Assembly (NCBI RefSeq): GCF_029962835.1
Contig: NC_080585.1
Span: forward strand, 59,941,443 to 60,005,442
Length of the DNA stretch: 64,000 nucleotides
Reading direction: 5' to 3'
DNA from: Magnolia sinica
Taxonomy: Eukaryota > Streptophyta > Magnoliopsida > Magnoliales > Magnoliaceae
Position 1 is the stretch's first letter; each line of letters starts with the position of its first letter. The position numbers were made by a program, and so were the translations under genes. Positions 31,541 to 43,741 of this stretch are shown piece by piece. The notes below the pieces were generated by a model, which was not told the DNA's origin, made no database searches, and saw only the letters and a list, made by a program, of their open reading frames with translations.

Positions 31541-32095
31541 TGGATAGGCTCTGGTGCAATTATTCACATATGTAATTTCATATAAGATATGCTCAAAAGC
31601 CAGACACCAACTAATGCAAAAATATCAGTCTATGTGGAGAACGACATTAGAGTAGGCATAGAAGTTATTGGAGTTTGTAAGCTTAGGTTATCGTTAAGAC
31701 ACTTTCTTAATAGTAGATATTGTTTGTGTACTTTCTATAAGGCACAATTTAGTTTTCGTTTTTCACTTAAACAAGTACGGTTATGAGTTTAAATTTGAAA
31801 ATCAAAATTTGAGTATTTTTTATTATTTGATTTTGATTTGTTATAACACTTTAGTTAATAACATTTATCAGTTAGATTTAGATGTTTCACAAGTTCACAG
31901 TATTAACTCATCACATGTAAACACTAAAGGCGTCAAGTGAAGTTTGGACTATGAAAATTTCTCCATGTTGTGCCACTGGTGATTAGGCCACATCTCTCAC
32001 GAGAGATTGGAAGGACTTGTGCACCAAAGAATTCTTCACCCTCTAGACTTCTCAGACTTTAGAGTCTGTATAGATTGCATTAACGGTAAACAGAC
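31541..32095 (+). pseudogene. copia protease and GAG-pre-integrase
   Basis: The protease active site reads WIGSGAIIHI where D-S-G is expected, so the catalytic Asp is Gly. The pre-integrase segment LGHISHERLEGLVHQRILHP and CIDCINGKQTRTKKK (31980-32110) leads into integrase. Decayed, multiple frames. Confidence 0.65.
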
Positions 32096-32555
32096 TAGAA
32101 CCAAGAAAAAAGTACCACTATGAGCGAATGACTCTTGGAAGTGATTCATACAAACATCTAAGGACTGTTCCTTACAACATCTTGAAGGCATAAGTATTTT
32201 ATCACTTTTATAGACGACTACTCTCATCATGGTTGCTTATACCTTATTAACGGCAAATCAGATGCCATGTATACATTTAAAATCTATAATGCTGAAGTCG
32301 AAAATCAACTCGATAGAAAGTCAAAGTTGCAAATCCAACCATGGTGGTAAGTAACACAGAAGGTATGATGAATCTGTGCGTAATCCAAGGCCATTCGCTA
32401 GATATCTACAAGGTTATGACATCGTCGCCCAATATACCATGCTTGATACTCCAGAGTAAAATGGTATAGCAGAAAGGTGGAATCACACCCTAAAGGATAT
32501 GGTGCAGTCCATGATTAGTAATTCATCGTTGCCAAGATCTTTGTGGGGTGATGTG
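32096..32555 (+). pseudogene. copia integrase, 5' part
   Basis: YFITFIDDYSHHGCLYLING (about 32200-32255) carries the first catalytic Asp; YGRYDESVRNPRPFARYLQG and NGIAERWNHTLKDM carry the region of the catalytic Glu. Coding homology stops at LWGD (32550), exactly where the Athila-like LTR begins, and resumes at 43742. Confidence 0.75.
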
Positions 32556-34648
32556 TGTTCACAACCACAAGTGTAGGGTCGCGATGTAGTAATAATCTCG
32601 GTAAGACCGAGGTCGAATCCACAGGGACTAATCTTGTGCATTTTCTGAAAGCAATTAGAACTAGAACTAGAAGAAGATGAAAACCTAAATCTGGAATAAG
32701 TGAGAGGATAATTGTGAAAAACTTAATGAAAAACTTGTGAAATTCAAAAGTGGGAAACTAGGGTTTCCAAGGATTCACTTGTAGAGATTAGGGAGATCTA
32801 TGCTTGATTCACGAACACAACTGAAATCAGAGTCCCATCTTCATCCAATTGGAAGATATCTCATTAAAACTCAAATTTGAACTTCCTTTAATCTAGTTCT
32901 CAATGGATGAAAGGTATTAGAACTAGAAGTGACTCCATCACTAAACCATGCCCATGAGACAAAGCAAATAGCGGAATTAACCGATCCACAACCAATCTGA
33001 GAGAATTGTGAGATTTAAGAAGGATTCCATCATCCAACTATGCCCAGGGGACGATGGTGAACAACAGGATTTTCTAAATTTACAATCTCAATAATGAAAA
33101 GAACATACCCAAAGCTATTGCAGATTTATTGTAATTCAAGTCACAAAAAATCATAAAAAAAAACTATGAGTATTCCTTATAATCATACTAGAATAAGATG
33201 AACATGAATCAAGCAAATAGAAAATAACTCATCACGCTACAAGCTTCACCTCTTTGCCCTAGCTAAGAGGTTTAGCCAACCATAGACATGATTGAACTAG
33301 AATCTCTGAAGGAAATCATCAAGAAAAGAAACAACTAAGGAGGAAAGAAGATCTCTGGAGTCGGCCGACTGCTCTCTCTCTCTCTCTCTCTCTTGCTTCC
33401 ACCATTTTTTCTCCCTTTTCAACATTAGATGGTAATGTATTTATAGGGATGTGGACTTTCCAGACCCTTCTTGCGTATAGGAAGGAGAGTTGAGTAGCTT
33501 TCCTTGTCTGTTTCTACGCAGTAATCCAGACTGCTATGGGGAAGATGGATCGATCATCAATTTGATCAAGAAATTTAATTCCGGCTCACCTCATCCAACA
33601 GCTGAAGTTCTGGATGATTTTGGATCATCATCCAATAGTCCTGGCCCATAGATCTATGGCTTGTGCGATCCTACAAGAAGTTCTTTACGCAGCAGGTCTG
33701 CCGCGTTTTGTGAAACGGAAGTCGGTGGGGTGTTTTCCTTGTTTCGTACGTCATGACAGTGACCGAATCTCTGTCTTTCTTGATTTGGATGGCCTGGATT
33801 GAAGGTAATCTCCGAGCGTTAGTCGCCCTCCGTGCGGAAGTCGGACTGTGTCCGTTTTCTCGTTGTTTACGGAAGGATTTTTTAACCGAAGTATGTCCGG
33901 TTTCTTGATCGGATTAGGGGTGAAACAAGCATAGTTTTAGTCCGTTTCCTCCTACGGACATTGTGGACGGTTCAGATCATACTGAATGCTCGTGATGGTG
34001 GACTACTAGCCTCTTAAAACAGAGGTTGTTTGTTGTGTCATAAAACAGGGGCTCCTTTGCTGGGAGTTTGGGTACACCTACAGGTACCGTCTTATGCGAT
34101 GTCGACTATGGTTGGGCCGAAATTAAATTCTGAACATGATGGATGGTGTGGATATGATGCATGAATGGTCCAGGTGGGCCCACAACATCCATCAAATAGA
34201 CAACCTCCATTACTGCGCGCGGCCGCAAAACGGAAAGGAGCTCCTTTCCTAATTCGAATAAAAGTCGGGTCAAACGGTGTTTGCATGTCTCCACGTCTGT
34301 GCACAGCTGGTGCCTGGTTTCTGGTGTGCGTGCACTGTAAGTGGGGTCCACTTGTGATGCCTGTGAGAAATCTACACCGCCCATTAGTTTCTTTGCCTGA
34401 TTTGAGGGGTTGAGACCAAATTGAAGCATATCCAGAGCTCAGGTGGGCTGCAAATCATCAATGGTCAGTCTGTCCACTGTCTTTGATGATTCTTGAGCGT
34501 TAAATCCATGCCTATAACATCCTTTTCAATACAAGCTCTTGAATTCACCTTGCAACACAAACATGATTAGAATAGAGCATTAAGCATTATCGTATGCATA
34601 AAACTAAGTAATAAATAGGGTCCAATATGCAATATTTAACCCTTAACA
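32556..34648 (-). repeat. 3' LTR of Athila-like element
   Basis: TGTTCACAACCACAAGTG at the left, CCCTTAACA at the right. Contains a CT microsatellite (33372-33392) and a minus-strand TATAAATA (33438-33445). It carries a segment near 34300-34350 (GGTTTCTGGTGTGCGTGC) absent from the partner LTR. Plus-strand ORFs of 60-80 codons here are antisense to the element and have no recognisable content. Confidence 0.9.
33438..33445 (-). promoter_or_regulatory. TATA box, Athila-like 3' LTR
   Basis: TATAAATA on the minus strand in CCCTATAAATACATTACC; the same box is at 42548-42555 in the partner LTR. Confidence 0.6.
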
Positions 34649-35805
34649 CAATCCTGAACTAGCATTTTGCTAGTCCCGAGCAAAGTATGCGAAAAATATT
34701 TTGAGAATTACAAGACAATTTCTATAAGCTCACGTGATTTTTGAAAAACACTCTAGATAATAGAACTCTATATTAATGTTAAGTCTTACTTTCTCCTAAA
34801 CTCGAGCGCTCGGTAAACTTCATGGTTAAGTTCAAAGTATTAATCCATCAATTAGAACAATTCTAAACATTGAGTTCCATGTGTGCAGAGTGCAACCTCG
34901 GCTTATCACAATTAAAGGTCCAATTGTCAATTTTCATAATAACATTGATAATAAAAAAAAAGAGCATTCTGGATAAGCAAACCTAAACTGAAACTTGCCT
35001 TACAGTTCAACCTTTTTATTCTTCCAGCTTTTGATTTTTCCATCGATGGCTTCACGCTATGTCAACCTTTTTAAAGATCTTTAATAGGTAGTTGTTTTCG
35101 ATGATAACTGTTCTTTAGCTAGGTATTCTCTTCTCCTTTTTTTCTCATTAAACATGATGGGCAAATTCCCCAGGTTGGGTCCTTTCATGCTTAGTGATCA
35201 CCAAGTTAATAATTCAATATCGAACTGACACCTTAATGTGTAAGCTAGATGTGACATGTGTAGCATGACTCAATTAATGTTTAAAACTTCTAATCATGGA
35301 TTAATAATTCGAACTTAACTGTGAAATCTAACAGGTAATTGAATCCAAGAGTCATAAATCACCAACATTAAATATCTTATACTTCTCAATCAAGAATATC
35401 CTTCAAAATCATTCGAATTTACTAAAAAAAATTTCACAATTTTTGCTCAAGACTGAGAAAACACTGATTAGGTAACCTAATCTCTCATCCTGAACCTAAA
35501 ATCTACATTGTCCTCAATGTAAAAGATATAAGCATTCATTGCACATGAGACAATGAAAGTAAAGGAGAAGTGATGGAAAGGTAGTTCCTAATGAGGAAAT
35601 TGTACGGATTTTTCCAAAGGATCTCAGTGTGAAGGTGGTTTAGCACAAGAGTTTATCAACTTAAAACGAAATATCCTAAAATAGCAGAAAACAACCTACC
35701 CTAAATAGCATAAAGCCGACTATCCAAAAACGGCATAAAGCAAAACTATCTTAAAACGGAAAACAGAAAACCTAACTACACCTCCGTCAGACTAGGAGAT
35801 CAATC
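34649..35805 (-). other. Non-coding 3' region of Athila-like element
   Basis: No ORF. Two short hairpins: ACTAGCATTTTGCTAGT (34658-34674) and ACATTGTCCTCAATGT (35505-35520). Both have counterparts at matching places in the other Athila-like copy (about 48975-48990, one stem mismatch, and 49871-49886, one change in the stem). The polypurine tract next to the LTR is poorly kept (GTTCAGGATTG on the minus strand). Confidence 0.65.
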
Positions 35806-37052
35806 TTAATAAACCAGATCATTTAGAGGTATAGACATATCCTCTAAATCAAATTTCTCAACAAATGACTTTAGTTGATGTCCATTTACTTTAAACTCAT
35901 TGTCATTGGTTGGATTCCGAATCTCGACAGTCCCATGAGGATAAACATTGGTGACAGTGAAAGGGCCGGTCCAACGAGATTGAAGTTTGTCCGGAAAGTA
36001 ATGTAACCGAGAGTTATACAAGAGGACTTTTTGACCCATTGTGAATAATTTCCAAAGAATGTGTTGGTCATGAAATGCCTTCATCCTATTCTTGTAAATT
36101 CTCAAGTTCTTGTACGCATCATTCTAGATTTCTTTGAGTTCATTCAATTATAGTTTGCGTAGTGAGCCAGCATTGTCCAGATTGAAGTTCAAATTTTTTA
36201 TCGCCCAGCAGGCTTTATGTTCCAACTCCATAGGCAAGTGACAAGCTTTCCCATAGACAAGTCTAAAGGGAGACATTCCAATAAGGGTTTTAAATGTAGT
36301 ACTGTAGGCCCATAAGACATCGGTCAATCTAATTGACCAATCCTTATGGTCAGGGTTAACCATCATTTTCAAAATGTGTTTAATTTTCCTATTGGAAATC
36401 TCAGCTTGCCCACTTGTTTATGGGCGGTATGGAGTGTTCACCTTGTGAGAGATGCCATATTTCTTCATTAAGTTCGCGAATGGCCTATTACAAAAATGTG
36501 AGCCCCCATCACTAATGATGGCTCGAGGCATTCCAAACTGGGAAAGGATGTTCTCTTTTAAGAATTTAATGACCATTTAATGGTCATTGTTCTAGCATGG
36601 AATCGCTTTGACCCATTTAGTGACATAATCTACAGCGAGCAAAATATATAAATTTTTAAAAGATTGGGGGAATGGTCCCATGAAATCAATGCCCCAGTAA
36701 TCAAATGCTTCTATGATAAGAATGGGGTTCAAATATTTCGATGAGACAATGCTCCCGACTTTTGACAATGCTCACAAGCCTTGCAAAACTCATGAGTGTC
36801 TTTGAATATAGTGGGCCAGTAAAAACCACACAAGAGAATCTTGGCCGTGGTCTTTTTAGCAAAAAAGTGACCACCACAGGCCTGAGAGTAACAGAAGGAG
36901 ATGACACTTTGATGTTCATCATCTGGCACACATCTCCTTAAGATTTGGTCTAGGTAATATTTAAACAAATACGGATCATCACAGAAGAATTTGATGACTC
37001 GGTGAAAAATTTCTTCTTTTCTTGAGCAGTTCATTATGTCAGCGTGAAACAT
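35806..37052 (-). pseudogene. Integrase of Athila-like element
   Basis: Right to left: zinc region ending [17 protein letters not shown] (36729-37052), with CYSQACGGHFFAKKTTAKIL and FYWPTIFKDTHEF; core fragments in other frames (36380-36700); [20 protein letters not shown] and [20 protein letters not shown] (36148-36372); C-terminal domain LYNSRLHYFPDKLQSRWTGP and FTVTNVYPHGTVEIRN (35806-36105). The LPVELEH-like motif is characteristic of Athila-type integrases. Frameshifts and stops at 36420-36720 break it. Confidence 0.85.
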
Positions 37053-37700
37053 GTGGCAAGATAATTAGCAATATCAGCAAACCAAGGTGAATAGAAGACT
37101 TTGAACAGTTGTTCGTCAGGTAACATATCATTGATATTTTTTGTCTCAAAAGAATCAGGGAGATCAAGGCGGGAAAGATGGTCAGACACTACGTTCTCTA
37201 CTCCCTTTTTATCTTTTATTTTCAAATTAAATTCTTAGAGCAGGAGGATCCATCTAATCAGGCGGGGCTTAGCATCATTCTTAGAAAGAAGATACTTGAG
37301 AGCCGCATGATCTGTGTAAATGATGATCTTGGATCTGATCAAGTAGGACTTAAATTTGTCCAAAGTGAACACTATGACTAAGAGTTCCTTTTCTGTAATC
37401 AATTAGTTCACTTGGGCAGGATTTAGAGTTCTACTTACGTAATGAATAACATAGGGCTTCTTTTATTTTCTCTGGCCTAAAACTGCCCTAAGAGCATAGT
37501 CAGACGCGTCGCACATAAGTTCAAAAGGGAGGCTCCAATCAGGTGGCTGCATGATAGGTACAGTGGTTAACATGCCCTTAAGCTTAGTAAAAGCTTCCTG
37601 ACATTATTCAGTCCACTCGTATGGTGCATCCTTTTGAAGTAGATTACATAGAGGACGAGAGAGGTGACTAAAATCCTTTATGAATCTTCTGTAAAAACTG
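37053..37700 (-). pseudogene. RNase H of Athila-like element
   Basis: Read on the minus strand in fragments: [24 protein letters not shown] region around 37310-37375, [10 protein letters not shown] near 37240-37270, and KDKKGVENVVSDHLSRLDLP (37034-37225), the conserved end of this RNase H/connection. Homologous to 55687-56350. Stops between fragments. Confidence 0.75.
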
Positions 37701-38442
37701 GAATGTCCTAGAAAGGATCGCATGTCTTGTTTGTTCTTGGGTGGATGTAGGTTAGAGATAAGATCAATTTAGCCTTATCCACCTTTATTCCCTTGGATGA
37801 GATGATGTGTCCAAGAACAATTCCCTTACGAACCATGAAATGACACTTCTCCCAATTCAATACCAAATTCTTTTCTTCACATCTTTTCATCACACATTTA
37901 AGATTCTCTAAGCAGTCACTGAAAGATGGACCAAAGATAGAGAAGTCGTCCATGAAGACCTCTAGATATTTCCCCACCATGTCAAAAAAAAATACTCATC
38001 ATGCATCTCTGAAAAGTGGCAAGGGCATTACATAGTCTGAATGACATCCTTCGGAAAGCAAAGGTGCCGTAAGGACATGTAAATGTGGTCTTTTCCTAAT
38101 CTTCGAGGGCTATCTCTATCTGGTTGTAGCCTGAATATTTATCAAGGAAACAGTAATAGGAATGACCAGGTAGCCTTTCCAAGATTTGATCAATAACGGG
38201 CAAAGGAAAGTGGTCTTTCCTTGTGACGGTATTCAATTTCCTGTAGTCAATGCATATTCTCCAACCAGTAGTAACTCTGGTTGGCATGAGTTCATCGTCG
38301 GCATTGGCTACGATGGTGATTCTGAACTTCTTAGGAACCACTTAGGTTGGACTCACCCATTGGCTATCGGATATAGGGTAGATGATACCCACATCCAACA
38401 ACTTAAGAACCTCGGCCATAACCACTTCCTTCATGTTTGGAT
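37701..38442 (-). pseudogene. Reverse transcriptase of Athila-like element
   Basis: WRICIDYRKLNTVTRKDHFP and RLPGHSYYCFLDKYSGYNQI (38096-38341; the first catalytic Asp is in FLD), then after a frameshift YLEVFMDDFSIFGPSFSDC (FMDD box) and KCHFMVRKGIVLGHIISSKG (37708-37980). A gap at 37981-38090 still translates to FPFGTFAFRRMSFGL-like sequence in other frames. Confidence 0.85.
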
Positions 38443-39199
38443 TTAGTCTACATTGTTGTTGCCGAGAGGTCTTCGTATTATCCTCAAGATAAATGTGGTG
38501 AGTACAAACTGAGGGTCAATTCCCATGAGGTTCGCAATTGCCCATCCAAGGGCTCCCTTATGCTCAATGAGAGTAAATATGAGCATACTCTCTTGTTCTT
38601 TCTCAAGATGGGATGAAATTACCACCAGGTATATCTCATCTTGACCTAAGTAGATATATTTCAAATCAGAGGGCAATGGTTTTAGGTGAAGCTTCGGTGC
38701 CTTGAGGCTAGACGGTAGAGGCACTACATCGGTTTGGGATAATTCTTCAAATTGTGGCCTCCACCGGTTAACTTCAAGTACTGACGCGATATCAAGTATG
38801 ACACCTGTCTCCCTAATGTTGTCATCATCAAAATCACGGGAGTGGGCCAAGCACGTCTCTAGAGGGTGAGAGGATAAGGTCAAAAGTGTTCTATCTTCTA
38901 CGAAAGAGTCAATCATGTTAATGTCGTGGAAATCGTCATCATCCTCTAACTGCTTTCCTGTGTTGAAAAGGATATTCAACTCCAATGTCATATTCCCAAA
39001 AGACATACTCATGACTACATTCCTACAATTAATGATTGGCAAGGAAAGGGCGACCAAGAATGACAGGAATTTGAGCGCTCATGTTACTAGTGGGTTCCAT
39101 ATCTAGGACGATAAAATCTACCAGGTAGTAGAATCTATCAACCTGGACCAACACATCCTCAATTATCCCTCTCGGTATATGAACTAAGAGATCAGTAAG
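38443..39199 (-). pseudogene. Protease-RT linker of Athila-like pol
   Basis: An open frame of 204 codons (38443-39057), the longest in the element. It holds LPSSLKAPKLHLKPLPSDLK, YIYLGQDEIYLVVISSHLEK and EHKGALGWAIANLMGIDPQF, the conserved stretch that precedes RT in Athila-type polyproteins. In this lineage it links retropepsin to the RT fingers and has no catalytic role of its own. Confidence 0.8.
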
Positions 39200-39928
39200 T
39201 TATAATGTGGTTAGGGTGGGTTTCAATTCACCTAAACCTAACCGTTTGTAGATCGAGTAGGGAATCAGATTTATGTTTACTCCTAAGTCAAGAAGTGTGC
39301 GCTCAATTCGGTAGTTTCCAATTATACAAGGTATGGTTAGGCTACCGAGACCTTTGAATTTCTGTGGCACATCTTGCTTTAGGATGACACTCACTTTCTC
39401 AGTTAAGAAGATTTTCTTTTGAATATTTTGTCGTCTTTTAATCGTACACAAGTCTTTTAGAAATTTGGCATATGAAGGTATTTGTTTAACCGCATCTAGT
39501 AGAGAAATATTGACCTTCACTTGTTTCAACACCTCTAAAATGTCCTAAGAGTTAGAGAGAGGTTTTGGTGCAACCAACCATTGGGGGAATGGGGCAACCG
39601 GCTTGCTTTAAAGTTCTAGTTCTAATTCTTATGGAGCGGTGCTAGGTCTATCATCGTTATCCTCTTCCGGGTCCTTACACTTTCCAGCCTTTACTGGAAT
39701 GGTTTTGTCAATGGTCTTCCTACTCTTAAGAGTGGTGATAGATTTAACTTGCTCCATTTGGTTTGAAGAGCTTGGGTCGCTAACTTCATATTGTGGTTTT
39801 GGATTGGGAAGAGGTTGAGCTGGAAGGCTCCCCTTATTCCCAATTGTATTCCTTGTGTCAAGGCCTTGTATGGCTTTTGTAACGTCTTAAAAGGCTTGTA
39901 GCATCCCTTGATTAAAAAGCTCTTGCTT
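39200..39928 (-). pseudogene. Retropepsin of Athila-like element
   Basis: PQKFKGLGSLTIPCIIGNYR, then the active-site loop LLDLGVNINLIPYSIYKRLG (39200-39532). Athila-type proteases have D-L-G in place of D-T-G, so this is normal for the lineage. The stretch 39533-39928 is a decayed gag-protease linker with stops. Confidence 0.8.
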
Positions 39929-41183
39929 TTAAAGATGTTTTAAAACCGGTTCCTCTTGACGTTTCTCTTGATTTAAGATTTGGTTGAAGAAACCTTGAGG
40001 TGTAACGGTTTGTCCATTCCTCCAACTGAAGTTTGGATGATTTCTCCAACTAGGATTGTATGTATTAGAGATGGATCCATTGAAAGGTTTTTGGTAATTA
40101 TTCACAGCATTGGATTGCTCATTCATCACCTCTTGAAAGGCAGGTATCATTGGACAATTCTCAGTTGTGTGAACGTTGCAAGCACAAATATCGTAAACAA
40201 TTTCCTTAGCCTTATCCTTCTTTAATTCCAAGGCCTCGAGCTTTCTGGTGAGATTAGCCACTTTAGCAGTGATATCATCATCCTCTTTTAGGAGATACAT
40301 TCCACCCCTCTTTGGATTGAGTCGGCCTAGACATGGTATTTGATTTTGGGGAGACATCCCATGATTGTGTGTTTTTAACAAGCTTATCAAAGTAGTCCCA
40401 CATATCATTGGCACTTTTATTCATAAATTCCCCATTACACATTGTCTCGACTAATTGGCGCATGGGAGATGTCAGTCCATCATAGAAAAAGTTCGTGATG
40501 CGCCACGTTTCAAAACCATGTTGTGGGCATGAATTGACAAGATCCTTGAACTGCTCCCAACATTGGAAGAATGTTTCATCTTCCTTTTGGGCGAAGTTCA
40601 TGATCGACTTTCTAAGGGTGTTCGTCTTATGGTATCGAAAAATTTTCTTTATGAACTCCCTTGTCATGTCATTCCATCTACCAATAGATCGAGGACGTAG
40701 TGAATGCAACCATGTCTTAGCTTTATCTTTCAAAGAAAAAGGAAAGAGTTTTAGCCTGACCGTGTCATCAGACACATTTGGAAAGTATGAGTAGCTATAA
40801 TCTCGTCAAACTCTTTCAGGTATTGATAAGGATTTTCAGATTCAAGCCCATGAAATTTTGGAAGGAGTTGGATTACCCCTAGCTGGATATCCATATGTCC
40901 TGTTTTTTTTTTCAAAAACCATGCATGAGGGTGTACTCACCCCTGCCGGTTGTAAATAATCTCGTAAAGTATGAGGCAGGAGTGCTTAATGCACCTCATT
41001 CTCATCCTGGACTTACTCAGCCCTAGGTTGAAGTTGTTGATTTACCGGTTGATTTACAGCCATCACCTCAATTAACTTTGAGGATCTCGAGTGGTGTCTA
41101 ATCCTGCGATGGATAGATAACCCCTCAACCAATCCTCCTTCACTCAAAAGACGTAGAGTGTTATCACGGACCCACTTAGGCAT
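39929..41183 (-). pseudogene. gag of Athila-like element
   Basis: The probable start ATG is at 41183 (MPKWVRDNTLRLLSEGGLVE). Continues through a Gln/Pro stretch, LESENPYQYLKEFDEI (about 40815-40865), then frame 40278-40775 with RLKLFPFSLKDKAKTWLHSL and MNFAQKEDETFFQCWEQFKD, and frame 39929-40414 with NPSWRNHPNFSWRNGQ, typical of the Athila gag C-terminus. Two or three frameshifts and a TAG near 40985 interrupt it. Confidence 0.8.
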
Positions 41184-41645
41184 GAAACACTCTCAGCCCT
41201 CAAATTCACATTCTACCTTAAACCTAAAAGAGAGAAAGGAAATAGGAATTTAAAAATAGAAAGAGAGAGGGAATTAGAAAGAAGTTACCAAATTAGACAT
41301 CCGTATTTAAGATCCTGTAAAACAAAACAAAATTAGTCAGTTTCTAAAAACAGAAAATAGGAAGTTTCTAAATCTAGAATTAGAAAGTGAGTTAGTTTCT
41401 AAAAACAAAAGAAATCCCAGAATTAGAAAGTTTCTAAAAATAGAAAACAAACCCTAACAGAAAACAGAAAAATTAGAAAGAGATTACCAATTTAGAAAGT
41501 CTATATCAGGATCTTACAAAACAGGAAAGTTAGATTAGTTTCTACAAATTAAACAGAAAAACCTAATCATAAAATTAGAAAGTATAAAAATATAATCTTA
41601 AACTAATCCCAAAACTAGTTAATCTCAGAAAAATGCAACCGTTAG
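41184..41645 (-). other. Leader of Athila-like element
   Basis: No ORF. It contains repeated AGAAAGTTTCTAAA/TTAGAAAGT words (about 41250-41590, seven or more imperfect copies), a purine-rich array on the plus strand and pyrimidine-rich on the element's sense strand. Confidence 0.6.
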
Positions 41646-41663
41646 TCCCCGACAACGGCGCCA
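41646..41663 (-). promoter_or_regulatory. Primer-binding site (tRNA-Asp type)
   Basis: Minus strand TGGCGCCGTTGTCGGGGA, one change from the TGGCGCCGTTGCCGGGGA used by Athila-type elements (tRNA-Asp complementary, from recall). Six bases separate it from the LTR. Confidence 0.85.
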
Positions 41664-41669
41664 AAACCT

Positions 41670-43741
41670 TATTCACAACCCCACGTGTAGGTTCGCGATG
41701 TAGTAATAATCTCGGAATGACCGAGGTCGAATCCACAGGGACTAATCTCGTGCGTTTTCTGAAAGCAACTAGAACTAGAACTAGAAGAAGATGAAAACCT
41801 AAATATGGAATAAGTGAGAGAATAATTATGAAAAACTTGTGAAATTTAAAAGTGGGAAACTAGGGTTTCCAAGGATTCACTTGTAGAGATCAGGGAGATC
41901 TATGCTTGATTCATGAACACAATTGGAATCAGAGTCCCATCATCACCCAATTGGAAGATATCTCATTAAAACTCAAATTTGAACTTCCTTTGATCTAGTT
42001 CTCAATGGATAAAAGGTATTAGAACTAGAAGTGACTCCATCACTAAACCATGCCCATGAGACAAAGCAAACAACGGAATTAACCGATCCACAACCAATCT
42101 GAGAGAATTGTGAGATTTAAGAACGATTCCATCATCTAACCATGCCCAGGGGACGATGCTGAACAACAGGATTTTCTAAATTCAAAATATCAATAATGAA
42201 AGGAACATACCCAAAGCTATTACAGATTCACTGTAATTAAAGTCACAAAAAACCATAAAAAAAACTATGAGTATCTCTTATAATCAAACTAGAATCAAAG
42301 AAGGTTTAAGATGAACATGAATCAAGCAAATAGAAAATAACCCATCACACTACAAGCTTCACCTCTTAGCCCTAACTAAGAGGTTTAGCCAACCATAGAC
42401 ATGATTGGACTAGAATCTCTGAAGGAAATCATTAAGGAAAAAAAATAACTAAGGAGGAAAGAAGATCTCTGGGGCCGACCAACTGCTCTCTCTCTCTCTC
42501 TCTTGCTTCCACCATTTTTTCTCCCTTTTCAACATCAGATGGTTATGTATTTATAGGGATGTGGACTTTCCAGACCCTTCCTGCATATAGGAAGGAGAGT
42601 TGCGTACCTTTCCTTATTTGTTTCTGCGCAGTAATCTAGACTGTTGTGGGAAAGATGGATCGGTCATCAATCCAATCAAGAAATTCAATTTCGGCTCACC
42701 TCATCCAACAATTGAAGTTCTTGATGATTTTGGATCATCGTCCAATGGTCTTGGCCCACAGATCTATGGCCTGTGCGATCCCGCAAGAGGTTCTTTATGT
42801 AGAAGGTCTGCTGTGTTTTGTGAAACGGAAGTCAGTGGGGTGTTTTTGCGGACCGAAAGTCGGTGGGGTGTTTTCCTTGTTCCTGACATCATGGTGGCGA
42901 CTGGATCTCTGTCTTTCTTGATTTGGATGGCCTAGATTGAAGGGAATCTTCGGCCGTTAGTCGCCCTGCATGCAGAAGTCGGACTGTGTTCGTTTTCTAG
43001 CTGTTTGCGGAAGGATTTTTAACCGAAGTATGTCTGGTTTCTTAATCAGATTAGGGGTGAAACAAGCATAGTTTTGGTCCGTTTCCTCTTACGGACACTG
43101 TGGACGGTTCAAATCAATCTGAATGCTCGTGATGGTGGACCACCAGCCTCTTAAAACAGAGGCTATTTATTCCATCAAAACGCAGGGGCTCCTTCTTTGT
43201 TGGGAGTTTGGGTACACCTACAGGTACCGTCTTAAGCGATGTTGACTCTGGTTGGGCTGAAATTAAATTCTGAACATGATGGACAGTGTGGATCTGATGC
43301 CTGAATGGTCCAGGTGGGCCCACAATGTCCATCAAATAGACAGCCTCCGTTGTTATGCACGGCTGCGAAACGGAATAGGGCTCCTTTCCTAATTCGAATA
43401 AGATTCGGGTCAAATGGCGTTTAACCCATCTCCATGTCTGTGTACTTGTGATGCATGTGAGAAATCTACACACCCATTTGTTTCTCCGCCTGATTTGAGG
43501 GGTTGAGACCAAAATTGAAGCATATTTAGAGCTTAGGTGGGCCCCAAATCATCAATTGTCAGTTTGTCCACTGGCCTTGATGATTTTTGAGCATTAAATC
43601 CATACCTTTAGCATCCTTTTCAATCCAAGCTTTGAATTCACCTTGCAACACAAACATGATTCGAATAAAGCATTAAGCATTATCATATGTATAAAACTAC
43701 GTAATAAATAGGGTCCAATATGCAATATTTGACCCTTAACA
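41670..43741 (-). repeat. 5' LTR of Athila-like element
   Basis: Starts TATTCACAACCCC (TG of the partner LTR mutated to TA) and ends CCCTTAACA. Shares the whole layout of 32556-34648, including the CT microsatellite (about 42485-42503) and minus-strand TATAAATA (42548-42555). A unique imperfect duplication of about 30 bp around GTCAGTGGGGTGTTTTTGCG and GTCGGTGGGGTGTTTTCC (42830-42875) is not present in the partner. Confidence 0.9.
42548..42555 (-). promoter_or_regulatory. TATA box, Athila-like 5' LTR
   Basis: TATAAATA on the minus strand; as this is the 5' LTR it is the box that would have driven the genomic transcript leftward. Confidence 0.6.

Larger units (their letters stand above)
32556..43741 (-). 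mobile_element. Complete Athila-like gypsy element with two LTRs and TSD
   Basis: LTRs 32556-34648 and 41670-43741 flank a 7-kb interior coded on the minus strand in the order gag, protease, RT, RNase H, integrase. Target duplication ATGTG (32551-32555) / ATGCG (43742-43746) differs only by C to T at a CpG. The PBS, minus-strand TATA boxes and coding strand agree on orientation. It is inserted in copia integrase, whose reading resumes on the right. The LTRs look roughly nine tenths identical by eye with several indels, so the insertion is not recent. No env-like ORF is seen between integrase and the 3' LTR. Confidence 0.9.

Noticed and set aside
42600..42935. Plus-strand ORFs of 91 and 111 codons, with relatives at 33614 and 34165
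   Set aside because: They lie inside both Athila-like LTRs antisense to the element and carry no recognisable motif.
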